This document shows positions 25,749 through 34,310 of a stretch of DNA of 64,000 nt, one piece after another. The notes beneath the pieces were generated by a model. The model was not told the DNA's origin, made no database searches, and saw nothing but the letters and a program-made list of their open reading frames with translations. The stretch is taken from assembly GCF_031624635.1 (NCBI RefSeq), contig NZ_JAMQOQ010000006.1:62001-126000 (forward strand), read 5' to 3'. The first letter of the stretch is position 1, and the number at the start of each line of letters is the position of its first letter. The stretch comes from Halogeometricum sp. S3BR5-2. Lineage in GTDB: Archaea; Halobacteriota; Halobacteria; Halobacteriales; Haloferacaceae. Both the position numbers and the translations under genes were made by a program.

Positions 25749-25814
25749 GAGTCGAATCAGGGAACGAAGTGAGCGAAGCGAACGGAGCGACCGAGGTTCG
25801 ACTCCGCCCGAGCC
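25749..25814. repeat. Third copy of the tRNA-Val 3' end with hairpin
   Basis: An inverted T-arm remnant GAGTCGAA (25749-25756), hairpin GT-GA-GC-GAA-GC-GA-AC (25769-25783), and then 19 bases of the tRNA-Val 3' end (25796-25814). This is a more degraded version of the element before it. Confidence 0.8.
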
Positions 25815-25912
25815 GATCAGAATCCACGAGCGACGCGACTTACGGAGACGCGCTACATTCGCCGTTTCTGACACACAGCCGACAACTACACCCGTCGCGG
25901 GGTCGTAGCCGG

Positions 25913-26425
25913 ATGCGTATGCACCGATCACTCGCCCTCGGAATCGCGCTTCTCCTCGTCGCGTCGGGCGTCGGCGGCGTCGCGTCCGTGGCGGCGGCGT
26001 CTCCCGCCCCGTCGAGTGACGCCTCCACGCTCGCGGCACAGCAGGCCCCCCGACAGCCGGGCGGTACGAACGCCGCGGCGGCGAAGGGGAGCGAACAGCA
26101 GTTCGACTTCGACCTCGTCCGGACGTCGAACTGCGGAATCGCCTGCCGGGACGTGACCGTCCGGGTGACCAATATCGGAGACGACCCGGTGCGGAACGTG
26201 CGCGTCAACTCGCGTCTGAAAGCCGGAAACAGCGTCGTCTGGCAGGGGAACGACGCCGCCCGGGCGCTGGAACCCGGCGAGTCGAAGACGGTGACGAAGC
26301 GCGTGCGAGTGGGACCGCTCGACGCCTACCGAATCCAGCGGAACGGCGGGACGGTGGCCGCGGTCACGACGGTGACTTGGAACGGCGGGAGCGAGACGTT
26401 CACCGAACGTCGAAAAGTCGCGTAG
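25913..26425 (+). CDS. Secreted protein with CARDB-like domain
   Basis: A 170-residue exported protein. Residues 1-28 form a Sec-type signal sequence (MHRSLALGIALLLVASGVGG core), a Ser/Ala/Gln-rich linker follows, and the rest is an immunoglobulin-like fold: NCGIACRDVTVRVTNIGDDPV, ALEPGESKTVTKRVRVGP and GGTVAAVTTVTWNGG. The N-I-G-D-x-P-V pattern resembles CARDB/DUF11-type adhesion or surface domains. Two cysteines (NCGIAC) could form a disulfide. Start may be the ATG at 25913 or at 25919. Located between tRNA-Val tail repeats and tRNA-Phe. Confidence 0.75.
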   Translation: MRMHRSLALGIALLLVASGVGGVASVAAASPAPSSDASTLAAQQAPRQPGGTNAAAAKGSEQQFDFDLVRTSNCGIACRDVTVRVTNIGDDPVRNVRVNSRLKAGNSVVWQGNDAARALEPGESKTVTKRVRVGPLDAYRIQRNGGTVAAVTTVTWNGGSETFTERRKVA

Positions 26426-26482
26426 GGCGCGGCGGTAGCACATCGAAACGCTTTTTTGAATCATCGGCCTCTCTCGAAACGC

Positions 26483-26556
26483 GCCGCCTTAGCTCAGACT
26501 GGGAGAGCACTCGACTGAAGATCGAGCTGTCCCCGGTTCAAATCCGGGAGGCGGCA
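26483..26556 (+). tRNA. tRNA-Phe (GAA)
   Basis: A 74-nt cloverleaf with acceptor GCCGCCT paired to AGGCGGC, anticodon stem CTCGA/TCGAG with loop CTGAAGA giving GAA, T-arm CGGTTCAAATCCG and discriminator A. A TTTT run follows at once. Its T-arm and 3' end are partly copied twice within the next 220 nt. Confidence 0.95.
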
Positions 26557-26611
26557 TTTTCCTGCGAACTACCGAGGGAGCGGAGCGACCGAGTCGTGAG
26601 CAGTGAAAATG
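26555..26611. repeat. tRNA-tail palindrome of tRNA-Phe
   Basis: A 57-nt hairpin starting in the last acceptor base of tRNA-Phe: CATTTTC/GAAAATG, then CTGC/GCAG, GA/GA, AC/GT, a small internal loop, and the core at 26574-26592 reading GA-GG-GA-GC-GGA-GC-GA-CC-GA. The triloop is GGA and the GG/CC step is a compensated variant of the GC/GC or AC/GT steps in other copies. Confidence 0.85.
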
Positions 26612-26620
26612 TTCCCCGAG

Positions 26621-26673
26621 CGGATTCTGAACCAGCGAGCGACTGAAAGGAGCGAGTGAGGTTCAAATCCGGG
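26621..26673. repeat. Palindrome with inverted and direct tRNA-Phe T-arm
   Basis: Left arm CGGATTCTGAACC (26621-26633) is an inverted T-arm with one extra base; the right arm GGTTCAAATCCGGG (26660-26673) is the direct T-arm. Between them 26637-26655 reads GA-GC-GA-CT-GAA-AG-GA-GC-GA, where CT/AG replaces the AC/GT of the tRNA-Arg copy. Confidence 0.85.
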
Positions 26674-26715
26674 GCGACATCACGATTCTACGCGATCTGC
26701 ACTTGAGAGCTGGCC

Positions 26716-26772
26716 GAGCTGTCCCCGTCGCCGCGAACGCAGTGAACGAGCGAGATACGAATCCGGGAGGCG
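26716..26772. repeat. tRNA-Phe 3'-half fragment interrupted by a hairpin
   Basis: GAGCTGTCCCCG (26716-26727) and AATCCGGGAGGCG (26760-26772) are the two sides of the tRNA-Phe T-loop region. In place of the loop bases lies a 32-nt insert with GC-GA-AC-GCA-GT-GA-AC (26733-26747), a GCA-capped member of the hairpin family with one C/A mismatch. Confidence 0.8.
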
Positions 26773-26873
26773 ACGACGCGAACGAGCGAAGCGGACGCGG
26801 CGAGCGTGCGACTCCTCCCGAGTCACCACCGCGAGAACAACACTCTTCACCCGCGGCTCCGACCCCCGGACGA

Positions 26874-27296
26874 ATGTCCACGTCCTCTCGGATCGAGCGG
26901 CCGCTGTTGTACCTGATGAGCGCCTTCTACGCGTTCGCCGGCGTGATGCACTTCGTCGTCCCGGAGACGTACGAGCGAATCGTCCCGCCGCAGTTCCCCC
27001 GGCGGCGCGCCCTCGTCTACGTCTCCGGCGTCGCGGAGGTGGTTCTCGGCGTCGGCGTCCTCTTCCGACGGACGCGCCGCCCGTCGGCGTGGGGTCTCGT
27101 GGCCCTGTTGTTCGCCGTCTTTCCGGCGAACGTCTACATGGCGACGAACGACACGCTGGGCGACGTGGTTCCCGACCGCTTCCGGGGGGTCGCCCGCGTC
27201 GCGGCGTGGGTTCGGCTCCCGCTACAGGGCGTCCTGATGCTGTGGGCGTTGCGGTACGCGCGCCCGGCGTCCGACCCGACGGGCGAGTCGTCGTAA
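26874..27296 (+). CDS. DoxX-family membrane protein
   Basis: A 140-residue protein with four membrane segments (LYLMSAFYAFAGVMHFVV, VYVSGVAEVVLGVGVLF, GLVALLFAVFPANVYMA, and LPLQGVLMLWALRYA). The first helix pattern AGVMHFV and the second with AEVVLG are typical of DoxX/DoxD-like proteins, which are linked to thiosulfate, quinone or redox stress functions but mostly uncharacterised. It follows the tRNA-Phe repeat region, and 317 nt before it hold only those repeats. Confidence 0.82.
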   Translation: MSTSSRIERPLLYLMSAFYAFAGVMHFVVPETYERIVPPQFPRRRALVYVSGVAEVVLGVGVLFRRTRRPSAWGLVALLFAVFPANVYMATNDTLGDVVPDRFRGVARVAAWVRLPLQGVLMLWALRYARPASDPTGESS

Positions 27297-27422
27297 CCTC
27301 CCGTTCGAACCCGACGACTCGGGTGCCCGGGAAGAGCACGTCCCGAACGATGCCGAGTACCCCCGTGGTTTGAGTTGCCACTCGGCACACAAAGTGCGTC
27401 GGTGGAAAAGAACTCCGCAGAG

Positions 27423-28325
27423 TTACGAACCGTTCGAGTCGGTACCGTCTCGACGGGGTTCGTCTCCGGTTGTATCTTCGCTCTCGTTCTCGCGCTCGGT
27501 ATCCTCCTCGTCGCGCGCGATGGCGTTCTGGAGGTTGTCGATGTCGGTGATCTTATCTAAGTCGCCCATCGTCAGTTCGGTCTTCTGCTGGCTGTTGTCG
27601 CCGGTGGCGACGCCGCTCGTGAGGATGCTCCGGACGCCCTCCTCGATGGTCATGTCCACGTCGTACACCTGACTTCGCGGGACGTGCGTGAGGAAGCCGC
27701 CGGTGACGGGGTTCGGTGCGAGGGGGACGAACATCGTCACCATCTCGTCGTGACCCGTCGTCTCCTCGACCGTCGTCGGCGACTGGGCCGTCTCGAAGCC
27801 GATGACGTAGACGTCGTCGCCGAGCAGTTGGACGAGTTTTATCTCTTGGAAGTTCTCCGCCTCCTGGTCGAGCATCACGTCGCCCATCCGCCGGAAACTC
27901 TTGTAGACGGTTCCGAGACCGGGGATAGAGGAGATGGCGAGGTCGACGAAACTGATGACGCGTTCGCCGTAGCGGTTCCGACCGACGGAGCCGACGAGGA
28001 CGATGACGCCGAGGAGAACCAGAATCGCGACCAGTTCCGTGAAGAAGTCGATGACTACCGAGTATATCTCCAGTTCGATGAGCAACTGGATGAACCCGGC
28101 GCTCTTGACGAACGAGATGACGCCGAGCCACTGCAGCAGGTCGATGACCGGACGGAGAGCGTTCGTGACGAACTCGAGGGCGACGTTGAGGATGTACAGC
28201 GTGACGATGAACGGAATGATGATACCGATACCTCGCATCAACACGTCAAGCGTTCCTTCGTAGAGGGATTCGCCGGCCTCCTTCGCACTCGGATGGGACG
28301 GGGTGGATGAGTCCGAACCAGACAT
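27423..28325 (-). CDS. DUF502 family membrane protein
   Basis: A 300-residue protein with two N-terminal membrane helices (about residues 30-55 and 85-115: GIGIIIPFIVTLYILNVA and FFTELVAILVLLGVIVLVG) followed by a soluble domain with the DUF502 signature SIPGLGTVYKSFRR, then MVTMFVPLAPNPVTGGFLTHVPRSQVYDVDMTIEEGVRSILTSG, and an acidic disordered tail. In other organisms the family includes regulators of membrane or lipid processes; no function is assigned in archaea. It is read convergently to nothing; its start faces the tRNA-like gap before the DUF5995 gene. Confidence 0.88.
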   Translation of the reverse strand: MSGSDSSTPSHPSAKEAGESLYEGTLDVLMRGIGIIIPFIVTLYILNVALEFVTNALRPVIDLLQWLGVISFVKSAGFIQLLIELEIYSVVIDFFTELVAILVLLGVIVLVGSVGRNRYGERVISFVDLAISSIPGLGTVYKSFRRMGDVMLDQEAENFQEIKLVQLLGDDVYVIGFETAQSPTTVEETTGHDEMVTMFVPLAPNPVTGGFLTHVPRSQVYDVDMTIEEGVRSILTSGVATGDNSQQKTELTMGDLDKITDIDNLQNAIARDEEDTERENESEDTTGDEPRRDGTDSNGS

Positions 28326-28428
28326 TCAAGTATCGGTCCATAACACCGCACTCATATCAACGGCTCGGCCACCGGCCGCCGAGAGCACCAGTACCACACC
28401 GTCGCGGGGACCCGAACGCGGCGGGGGG

Positions 28429-29301
28429 TCAGCGCTCCTCCTCGGCGGCGCGTTCGAGCGCCCGCAGCGACTCGTGGACCCGGTCGTTCGCCCGCGAGGA
28501 GAGGATGAGATGCGCGGCGCCCGTCGAAGTGACGGCGTTCGTCCAGCGCGCCAGTCGCCGCCGCAGGCGCGAACGCGACCGGAGCGCGACGGCCGTCCGC
28601 CACGCGCTGTCGCGGCACTCGTCGACGGTGAAGACGAGAAACCGCTCGTCGAACGGTCCGAGCGACTCGTCGAGCGCCCGGAGTCCGGCGGCGTCCCGCG
28701 CCGCCAGGGCGTCCTGCGTCGCGTCGACGACGTCGCGGATGACGTCGGTGACGGCGCGGTGGTCGGCGCGCTTGATCGCCCGGTCGGGGTCGACGTCGAC
28801 GGCGGCCACGGCCAGCGAGAGGTCGTAGTTGATGTGGGCGTTCACGCCGAGCGCCGCGTCCTGAACGACGAGCGAGTCGCCGCGTTCGGCGGCGTCGAAC
28901 GCCAGCAGCCACGGGTCGGCCAGCGACGCGAAGTTCCCCGACTCGTAGTCGTGGACGGCGACTCGATAGAGGTTCGCGAAGGCGACGAGGTAGTCGTGGA
29001 CCCACTCGGGGTCCTCGAACGCTCCGCGTCGGATGCGCTCCGCGACGGCGCCGGTCATCCGCACGTACACCGAGAGGAACGCGGCCCGGCGGTCCCCGCG
29101 CGCCTCGAACGCCGCGCAGAGCGCCCGCAGTCGGTCGTGCGCCTCGTCGGCGTCGGCGTAGGGTTCGGCCGAGAGCGCCAGCAGTTCGGGGTCACTCTGC
29201 CGGGCGGACGGCGTCGGCGGGCGCCTGCGGACGCCCTCGGCGGCGGCGCGGACCCGTCTGCGGCGCCGCGCGGGGCCGGACGACCGCGCGGTCGGTTGCA
29301 T
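28429..29301 (-). CDS. DUF5995 family protein
   Basis: A 290-residue helical protein. The core includes RLRALCAAFEARGDRRAAFLSVYVRMT, WVHDYLVAFANLYRVAVHDYESG, and GVNAHINYDLSLAVAAV, where conserved His and Asp/Asn residues could bind a ligand or metal. The family occurs in haloarchaea and actinobacteria and is uncharacterised. Start at 29301 (MQPTAR) is preferred to one 12 nt upstream; the arginine-rich first 30 residues suggest the true start could even be further inside. It lies 34 nt from the stop of the sensor kinase, on the same strand. Confidence 0.78.
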   Translation of the reverse strand: MQPTARSSGPARRRRRVRAAAEGVRRRPPTPSARQSDPELLALSAEPYADADEAHDRLRALCAAFEARGDRRAAFLSVYVRMTGAVAERIRRGAFEDPEWVHDYLVAFANLYRVAVHDYESGNFASLADPWLLAFDAAERGDSLVVQDAALGVNAHINYDLSLAVAAVDVDPDRAIKRADHRAVTDVIRDVVDATQDALAARDAAGLRALDESLGPFDERFLVFTVDECRDSAWRTAVALRSRSRLRRRLARWTNAVTSTGAAHLILSSRANDRVHESLRALERAAEEER

Positions 29302-29335
29302 ACCGTAGAGCATCTCCGCCGGACGGCATAACCGT

Positions 29336-31045
29336 TCACACCTCCGGCGGCGCGTCCCCGGCGGACCGGCCGTCGGCGCTCCGGTCGAGACGGGGGACGT
29401 CGACGGTGACGACCGACCCGTCCGGGTCGTTCTCGGCGAATCGGACCTCCCCGCCCGCTATCTCGGCGCCCCACTTGACGATCCAGAGTCCGAGGCCGCT
29501 CCCGTGCACCAGTGCGCTCTCGGTGCCCTCCTCGAGCACCCGGAGTTCGTAGTCGTCGATGCCTGGACCGTCGTCCGCGACCGAAACGAGGACGCGGTCG
29601 CCCTCGATACGGGTCGTCACCCACACGTGCGGGCGGTCGCGGGGGTTGTGCTCGACGGCGTTAGCGAGGACGTTCGAGAAGACGGACTTGAGCAGTCCGG
29701 CGACGACGACGTCCCCGTCGGGCGTGTCGCAGTCGACGACGGCGTCGGGATGGGACTCGCGGACGCCGTCGACGCAGCGTTCGAGCAGGTCGGCGAGCGG
29801 TTTCGGTTCGCCGTCCTCGCGCCCCTCGTCGAACAGTTCGATGGCCTCCCGTCCCTTCCGACTGATCTCCTCGATCCGGAGCGCCCGGCGCTTGACCACG
29901 CGGGCGTCCCCGTCGTCGGCGAAGCGGTCGACGTAGCCGTGGATGACGTTCGTCTCCGTGCGGATGTTGTGGCGAAGAATGCGGTTCAGCACTTCGAGTC
30001 GCTGCTGTTGGCGCAGGTGTTTGCCGACGTCGTGGAACGTGACGACCCGGCCGATGGGGACGCCACGGACGTTGGTGATGCGCGTCACCGTCACGTCGTA
30101 CGGGTGGCCGCCGGCCGCGTCGCCGACGGTGAGGTGTCCGGAGAGCGCCCCCTCCTCGGGGAAGCGCTCGTACTCGGGGATGACGGTTTCCGCGGGGGAG
30201 CCGAGCGCCTCGCAGGCGTCCACGCCGAGGATTTCGATGCCGCTGTCGTTGATGTCGACGACGTGGTCGTTGATGTCGACGACGACGGCCCCCGCCTGCA
30301 TCCGGTCGAAGAGGAACTGGCGGGCGCGCTTCTTCGGGGCCGGACTCGTCCCGAGCAGGCGGAACCGGGTGAGCGCGCCGAGGTAGATGACGCCGGACAG
30401 CGAGAACGCGACGGGCGTCGGGTCGACGGCGCCGACGGGGAGGACTCCGACGATGAAGAGGGCGTTGGTGACCCACGGGGCGAGCAGACCGACCACGAGG
30501 GCGAACCCCTGTGTGCGGAACGTGACCGCCTCGCTGGCGAGGAGGTCGACGAGCAGGATGACGCCGGAGAGCCCCAGGAGGTAGGTGTACCCCGCGATGA
30601 ACCAGTACCAGACCCCCCCTTCTCGAATCTCAACGGCGCCGGAAGCGGTGGTGTACACGCGCGCGTACAGCAGGTCGTGGACGCCGCCGGTGGCGGCCAG
30701 GAGGACGGTGGCGGCGGGGACGAGAGAGAGGAGGACGACGTAGCGGGGACGGGCGAACTGGTCGCGGCCGGTGTACTCCAGGGCGAACAGGAGCCACGCG
30801 ACGGGGATGACGACGACGCCGACCCAACTGAAGCGCGACCAGAACAGTTTCGAGGCGATGTCGGTCGCCTGGAGTTGGAACACTATCGACACCGACCAGA
30901 CGCACTGGCCGAGCAGCAGTCCGGCGAGCGGCGTCGCACCCGGTTCCGGTCGCTCTCGCCACGCGAGCACCGCCGCCGCTGCGCCGACGGCCACGGAGAC
31001 GAACAGGAGGGGGACGAGCGGGTTCACGGGAACTCGATACCGCAC
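29336..31045 (-). CDS. Membrane sensor histidine kinase (7TM-PAS-HisKA/HATPase)
   Basis: A 569-residue sensor kinase. The first 230 residues contain seven membrane helices of the histidine-kinase N-terminal 7TM type. A PAS domain follows (about 240-345: MQAGAVVVDINDHVVDINDSG, RVVTFHDVGKHL). The phospho-acceptor region is LNRILRHNIRTETNVIHGY with the H-box histidine, and the ATP-binding domain shows FSNVLANAVEHNP (N box), SVADDGPGIDDYE (G1) and GSGLGLWIVKW (G2). No receiver domain is attached and no response regulator gene is adjacent. The input may be a membrane-associated signal. Confidence 0.92.
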   Translation of the reverse strand: MRYRVPVNPLVPLLFVSVAVGAAAAVLAWRERPEPGATPLAGLLLGQCVWSVSIVFQLQATDIASKLFWSRFSWVGVVVIPVAWLLFALEYTGRDQFARPRYVVLLSLVPAATVLLAATGGVHDLLYARVYTTASGAVEIREGGVWYWFIAGYTYLLGLSGVILLVDLLASEAVTFRTQGFALVVGLLAPWVTNALFIVGVLPVGAVDPTPVAFSLSGVIYLGALTRFRLLGTSPAPKKRARQFLFDRMQAGAVVVDINDHVVDINDSGIEILGVDACEALGSPAETVIPEYERFPEEGALSGHLTVGDAAGGHPYDVTVTRITNVRGVPIGRVVTFHDVGKHLRQQQRLEVLNRILRHNIRTETNVIHGYVDRFADDGDARVVKRRALRIEEISRKGREAIELFDEGREDGEPKPLADLLERCVDGVRESHPDAVVDCDTPDGDVVVAGLLKSVFSNVLANAVEHNPRDRPHVWVTTRIEGDRVLVSVADDGPGIDDYELRVLEEGTESALVHGSGLGLWIVKWGAEIAGGEVRFAENDPDGSVVTVDVPRLDRSADGRSAGDAPPEV

Positions 31046-31137
31046 ACATCCCGTTCAGGCCATATGAAGTATCCGGCGAGGAGGGAAATTCACGCGAACG
31101 ATCTAAAATGGCTGTCCGCCGACAGTTCCGCCGGGAC

Positions 31138-32061
31138 TCAGACGGCGAGGGCGACGGCGACGGTCAGGACGACGAGCGCCTTCAGTTCGCCGGCGATGGC
31201 GAGGCGCCCGTAGTTCTCCGTGCGGCCGACGAACGCGGTGACGACGAGTGTGTACGCCAGACCCGCGAGGACGCCGCCGGCGAGGGGGCCGGAGAGCAGT
31301 CCCTCGGAGAACGCCCACGCGACGAACGCGCCCAGCGACGCCACGACGACGTAGAGGATTCGCCGGGTGCGGACGACGCCGAACACCACCGGGAGCGTCG
31401 AGACGCCGATGGCCGCGTCGGCGTGCCTGTCGCCGACGTTCGGAATCTCCGTGTTGACGAACGTGTCGACGAAGAAGTAGACGAACACGACGGCGACCGT
31501 CGGGGTGAGCGCCGCGTCGGCGAAGGCGAGGGGGAGGCCGAGAAGCGCGACGGCCCACGCCCCGGCGACGACGGCGGAGTTGACGAGGAGGACGTCCTTC
31601 AGTCGGGTGAGACGGGCGCCCGCGGAGGGGAGCCAATCGGAGGCGTACAGCACCCAGAACGCGCCGGGAAGGACGGCGATGGCGAGGGCGAGCGGTCCGC
31701 CCGTCAGCGAGAGCGCCAGCGCGAGGCCGTACGCCGCCGCCGAGAGCGTCGAGAGCGTCCGTCCGTGTCGGCGCACGAACGCCGACTGCTCGGGGTTCGA
31801 CAGTTCGTCGGTGTCCGCGTCGGCGATTCGGTCGCCCACGTAGACGGCGAACGTGACGAGGCCGACGACGACCGGTGCGAGAGACAGGGGAAGCGAGAGC
31901 GCGACCATCGCGGTCAGCACCTCCGCCACCGCGACGACGACGAGGTAGAGGGAGCCGTAGACGAGGAGGTCTTTCAGTTGTCGGTAGCGTTCCGACACCG
32001 TGCGACGCAGGCGGTCGACGCCGTCCGCGGGGGCGGACGCGTGGTAGGGTTCGTTGGACAT
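31138..32061 (-). CDS. UbiA family prenyltransferase
   Basis: A 307-residue membrane protein with about eight to nine helices. UbiA enzymes transfer an isoprenoid chain to an aromatic or polar acceptor using two Asp-rich motifs that bind Mg-diphosphate. Here the motifs are modified: the first is VGDRIADADTDEL rather than N-D-x2-D-x3-D, the second is IPNVGDRHADA. Possible products include menaquinone, carotenoid or archaeal lipid precursors; the sequence does not settle it. An N-terminal 35-residue soluble extension precedes the first helix. The 250 nt upstream are AT-rich and separate it from the GH13 gene. Confidence 0.85.
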   Translation of the reverse strand: MSNEPYHASAPADGVDRLRRTVSERYRQLKDLLVYGSLYLVVVAVAEVLTAMVALSLPLSLAPVVVGLVTFAVYVGDRIADADTDELSNPEQSAFVRRHGRTLSTLSAAAYGLALALSLTGGPLALAIAVLPGAFWVLYASDWLPSAGARLTRLKDVLLVNSAVVAGAWAVALLGLPLAFADAALTPTVAVVFVYFFVDTFVNTEIPNVGDRHADAAIGVSTLPVVFGVVRTRRILYVVVASLGAFVAWAFSEGLLSGPLAGGVLAGLAYTLVVTAFVGRTENYGRLAIAGELKALVVLTVAVALAV

Positions 32062-32311
32062 GGGTTGGGTTGGTTCGGGAACCGCGCGGGTCGACCCGGC
32101 CCGGTTACCGCTGCCCTAACCGCGATGACATGACCGGTTAGTTACTGGTTACATATCCGAACGGACACAATCCTTAACTGTTAGTTTAGGCCGCTCAACG
32201 AGACGTTTGACCCGAAAGAACGTGTCAGATGCGGCGTCAGCGCGTCTACGGCGAGGAAATCGGCCGGCACGCTTTTTCCTCGTTTCCGGGTAGTCGGGAG
32301 TGACTGATTAC

Positions 32312-34300
32312 ATGAGCAGTGGATTTCCCGACGTTCGAGAGGGAAGCGTCCTCCGTGTGCCGGCGCTGGACGCCGAGCGGGTCGAGATGCGGTTCGCCCC
32401 GATACTCGCGCGCGACCGGTTCGACCCCGGCGAGTGGCGGCGCGAGGCGCTCTCGGCCGACCCCGACGCGGACGAGTGGTACCGAATCGACCTCGCCGAC
32501 CTCGACCTCCCGGACGGGCGCTACGAGTACGAGTTCGTCGTCCACCGCGACGGCGAGGACGAACCGGTCGTCGCGGCGGACCCGTTCGCCGAGGAGATAA
32601 CCCGCTTCCGCGGACACCGCGGCGCGTTCCGCATCCGGGACGGCGAGCGGTTCCGGCCGCCGTTCTCCTGGGAGGACGAACTGACCCCGCCGGACGGCGA
32701 GGAGAGCGAGGAGCGCTCGCTACCGGCGAACGAGGAACTGGTCGTCTACGAACTGCCGCTCCGGTGGGCGGCGTCGGCCTCCGGGGAGCACCGGCGGGAC
32801 GTGCCCGACGGCGACTTCCAGACGCTCCTGACCGACCACCTCGACCGACTCGCGGACCTCGGCGTCAACGCCATCGAACTGCTGCCGATACAGGACGCCC
32901 CCGTCAGCATCAACTGGGGGTACGGGACGCGCTTCTTCTTCGCGCCCGACCTCGACTTCGGCGGTCCCGTCGACGCCAAGTTCCTGATAAAGGAGTGCCA
33001 CCGGCGCGGCATCCGCGTGCTGATGGACGTGGTGATGAACCACGCCACCGAGACGCCCCTGGTGACGCTGGCCGGCGACCGATTCTTCCTCGACCCCGAG
33101 GAGAAACCCGACCGGCCCCAGTGGGGCGGCCGCCGGTTCGACTTCGAGGCGTCCGTCGACGGCTACCACCCCGCGCGGGAGTTCTGCCACCGGATGGCCG
33201 CCTTCTGGATCGAGGAGTACCACGTCGACGGCTTCCGGATTGACGAGTTCAAGGGGATGGACCACCGCGCGTTCGTCCAGAAGTTCCGCGACCGGGCGCG
33301 GGCGGTCCACGAGGAGGCGTTTCCGGACCGCCCGTTCTTCGTGGTCGCGGAGGACTCGTGGGGTCGGACCGAAATCGTCCGCGACGACGAGGCCAACCCC
33401 GACGACCGGGACGTGGTCGACGGGATGTGGAACTTCGACTACCGTGACGAGGCCCGCCGGTTCCTCCGCGACGACGTGGAGAGCGAACCCGAGGAGGCGA
33501 CGCGGACCGACCGCGTCCGCGCCCTCGTGACGGGCGACCGGACGTGGGACGACCGCGAACGGGCGTTCGAGGACGGGTTCGGCGACCTCTCGAAGGCGGT
33601 CAACTACCTCACCTCGCACGACATCGGCGAACCGCACGAGCGGCGGTTGATGAACCTCTTCTTCGGCGACCTCATCGAATCCGAGGGGTTGGGAGACGGC
33701 TCCGTCGAGAACGTCCGGTACCTCCTCGACGACGTCGCCACCGCCGGACCGAGCGTGCGGATGGACGCTCACACGGAGGCGCTCGACCGGGTTCGCGGGT
33801 CGTTCGCGCTCCTCCTCACGTCCGTCGGCGTACCGATGTTCCTCGCGGGCGAGGAGTTCGGGGAGATACACGACCTCGACTACGGCCACTGGCAGCGCCA
33901 GATGGAGGACCCCATCCGGTGGCACCGCCGGGAGTACCCCGGACACGACGACCTGCTGTCGGCCGTCCGCGACCTCATCCACCTGCGGACCTCGACCGAG
34001 GCGCTCCAACGGGAGGAGACCGACCTCTTCTACACCCACCACGAGTTCGACGACCCGGACGCGTCCCGCGTGTTCGCCTACTGCCGGACCGCCGGCCGCG
34101 AACTCGGCGGCGAGGGGCAGGTGGTCGTCGTCGCCAACCTCGGCCCGCAGGAGTTCGACGGGTACGAACTGCCGTGGGAGTGGGACGACGCGACCGAACG
34201 CGGCGCGTCCATCCGCGGGTCGGCCCCCGAGTTCGACCCCGAGGCGGGCGAGGCGACGATGTCGCTGGCGCCGTTCCAGGTGCGCGTGTTCGAGACCTGA
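32312..34300 (+). CDS. Glycoside hydrolase family 13 (alpha-amylase superfamily) with CBM48-like domain
   Basis: A 662-residue enzyme. The N-terminal 110 residues form a CBM48-like beta domain (GRYEYEFVVHRDGED). The catalytic barrel has the four GH13 conserved regions: DVVMNHA, FRIDEFKG (nucleophile Asp), VVAEDSWG (acid/base Glu) and TSHDIGEPH (transition-state Asp). A C-terminal beta domain ends in QVRVFET. The closest functional groups are trehalohydrolase, branching or debranching enzymes and neopullulanases; it lacks a signal peptide, so it should act on intracellular alpha-glucans or oligosaccharides. Start is taken as the second ATG (MSSGFPDV). Confidence 0.88.
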   Translation: MSSGFPDVREGSVLRVPALDAERVEMRFAPILARDRFDPGEWRREALSADPDADEWYRIDLADLDLPDGRYEYEFVVHRDGEDEPVVAADPFAEEITRFRGHRGAFRIRDGERFRPPFSWEDELTPPDGEESEERSLPANEELVVYELPLRWAASASGEHRRDVPDGDFQTLLTDHLDRLADLGVNAIELLPIQDAPVSINWGYGTRFFFAPDLDFGGPVDAKFLIKECHRRGIRVLMDVVMNHATETPLVTLAGDRFFLDPEEKPDRPQWGGRRFDFEASVDGYHPAREFCHRMAAFWIEEYHVDGFRIDEFKGMDHRAFVQKFRDRARAVHEEAFPDRPFFVVAEDSWGRTEIVRDDEANPDDRDVVDGMWNFDYRDEARRFLRDDVESEPEEATRTDRVRALVTGDRTWDDRERAFEDGFGDLSKAVNYLTSHDIGEPHERRLMNLFFGDLIESEGLGDGSVENVRYLLDDVATAGPSVRMDAHTEALDRVRGSFALLLTSVGVPMFLAGEEFGEIHDLDYGHWQRQMEDPIRWHRREYPGHDDLLSAVRDLIHLRTSTEALQREETDLFYTHHEFDDPDASRVFAYCRTAGRELGGEGQVVVVANLGPQEFDGYELPWEWDDATERGASIRGSAPEFDPEAGEATMSLAPFQVRVFET

Positions 34301-34310
34301 GTTCGGCCAG

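Noticed and set aside
25512-26039. Frames through the tRNA-Val tail giving repeated RSLRSLRSL-type peptides
   Set aside because: The peptide repeats come from the palindromic hairpin repeats, not from coding sequence.
25564-26772. A CRISPR array
   Set aside because: Repeats are palindromic and tied to tRNA ends, with irregular spacing, varied sequence and no unique spacers of constant length or cas genes.
26680-27390. 236-codon minus-strand frame opposite the DoxX gene
   Set aside because: Arg/Gly-rich shadow; the plus-strand DoxX protein has clear membrane helices and family pattern.
31108-32133. 341-codon plus-strand frame opposite the UbiA gene
   Set aside because: Asp/Glu/Arg-rich shadow; the minus-strand protein has regular membrane helices.
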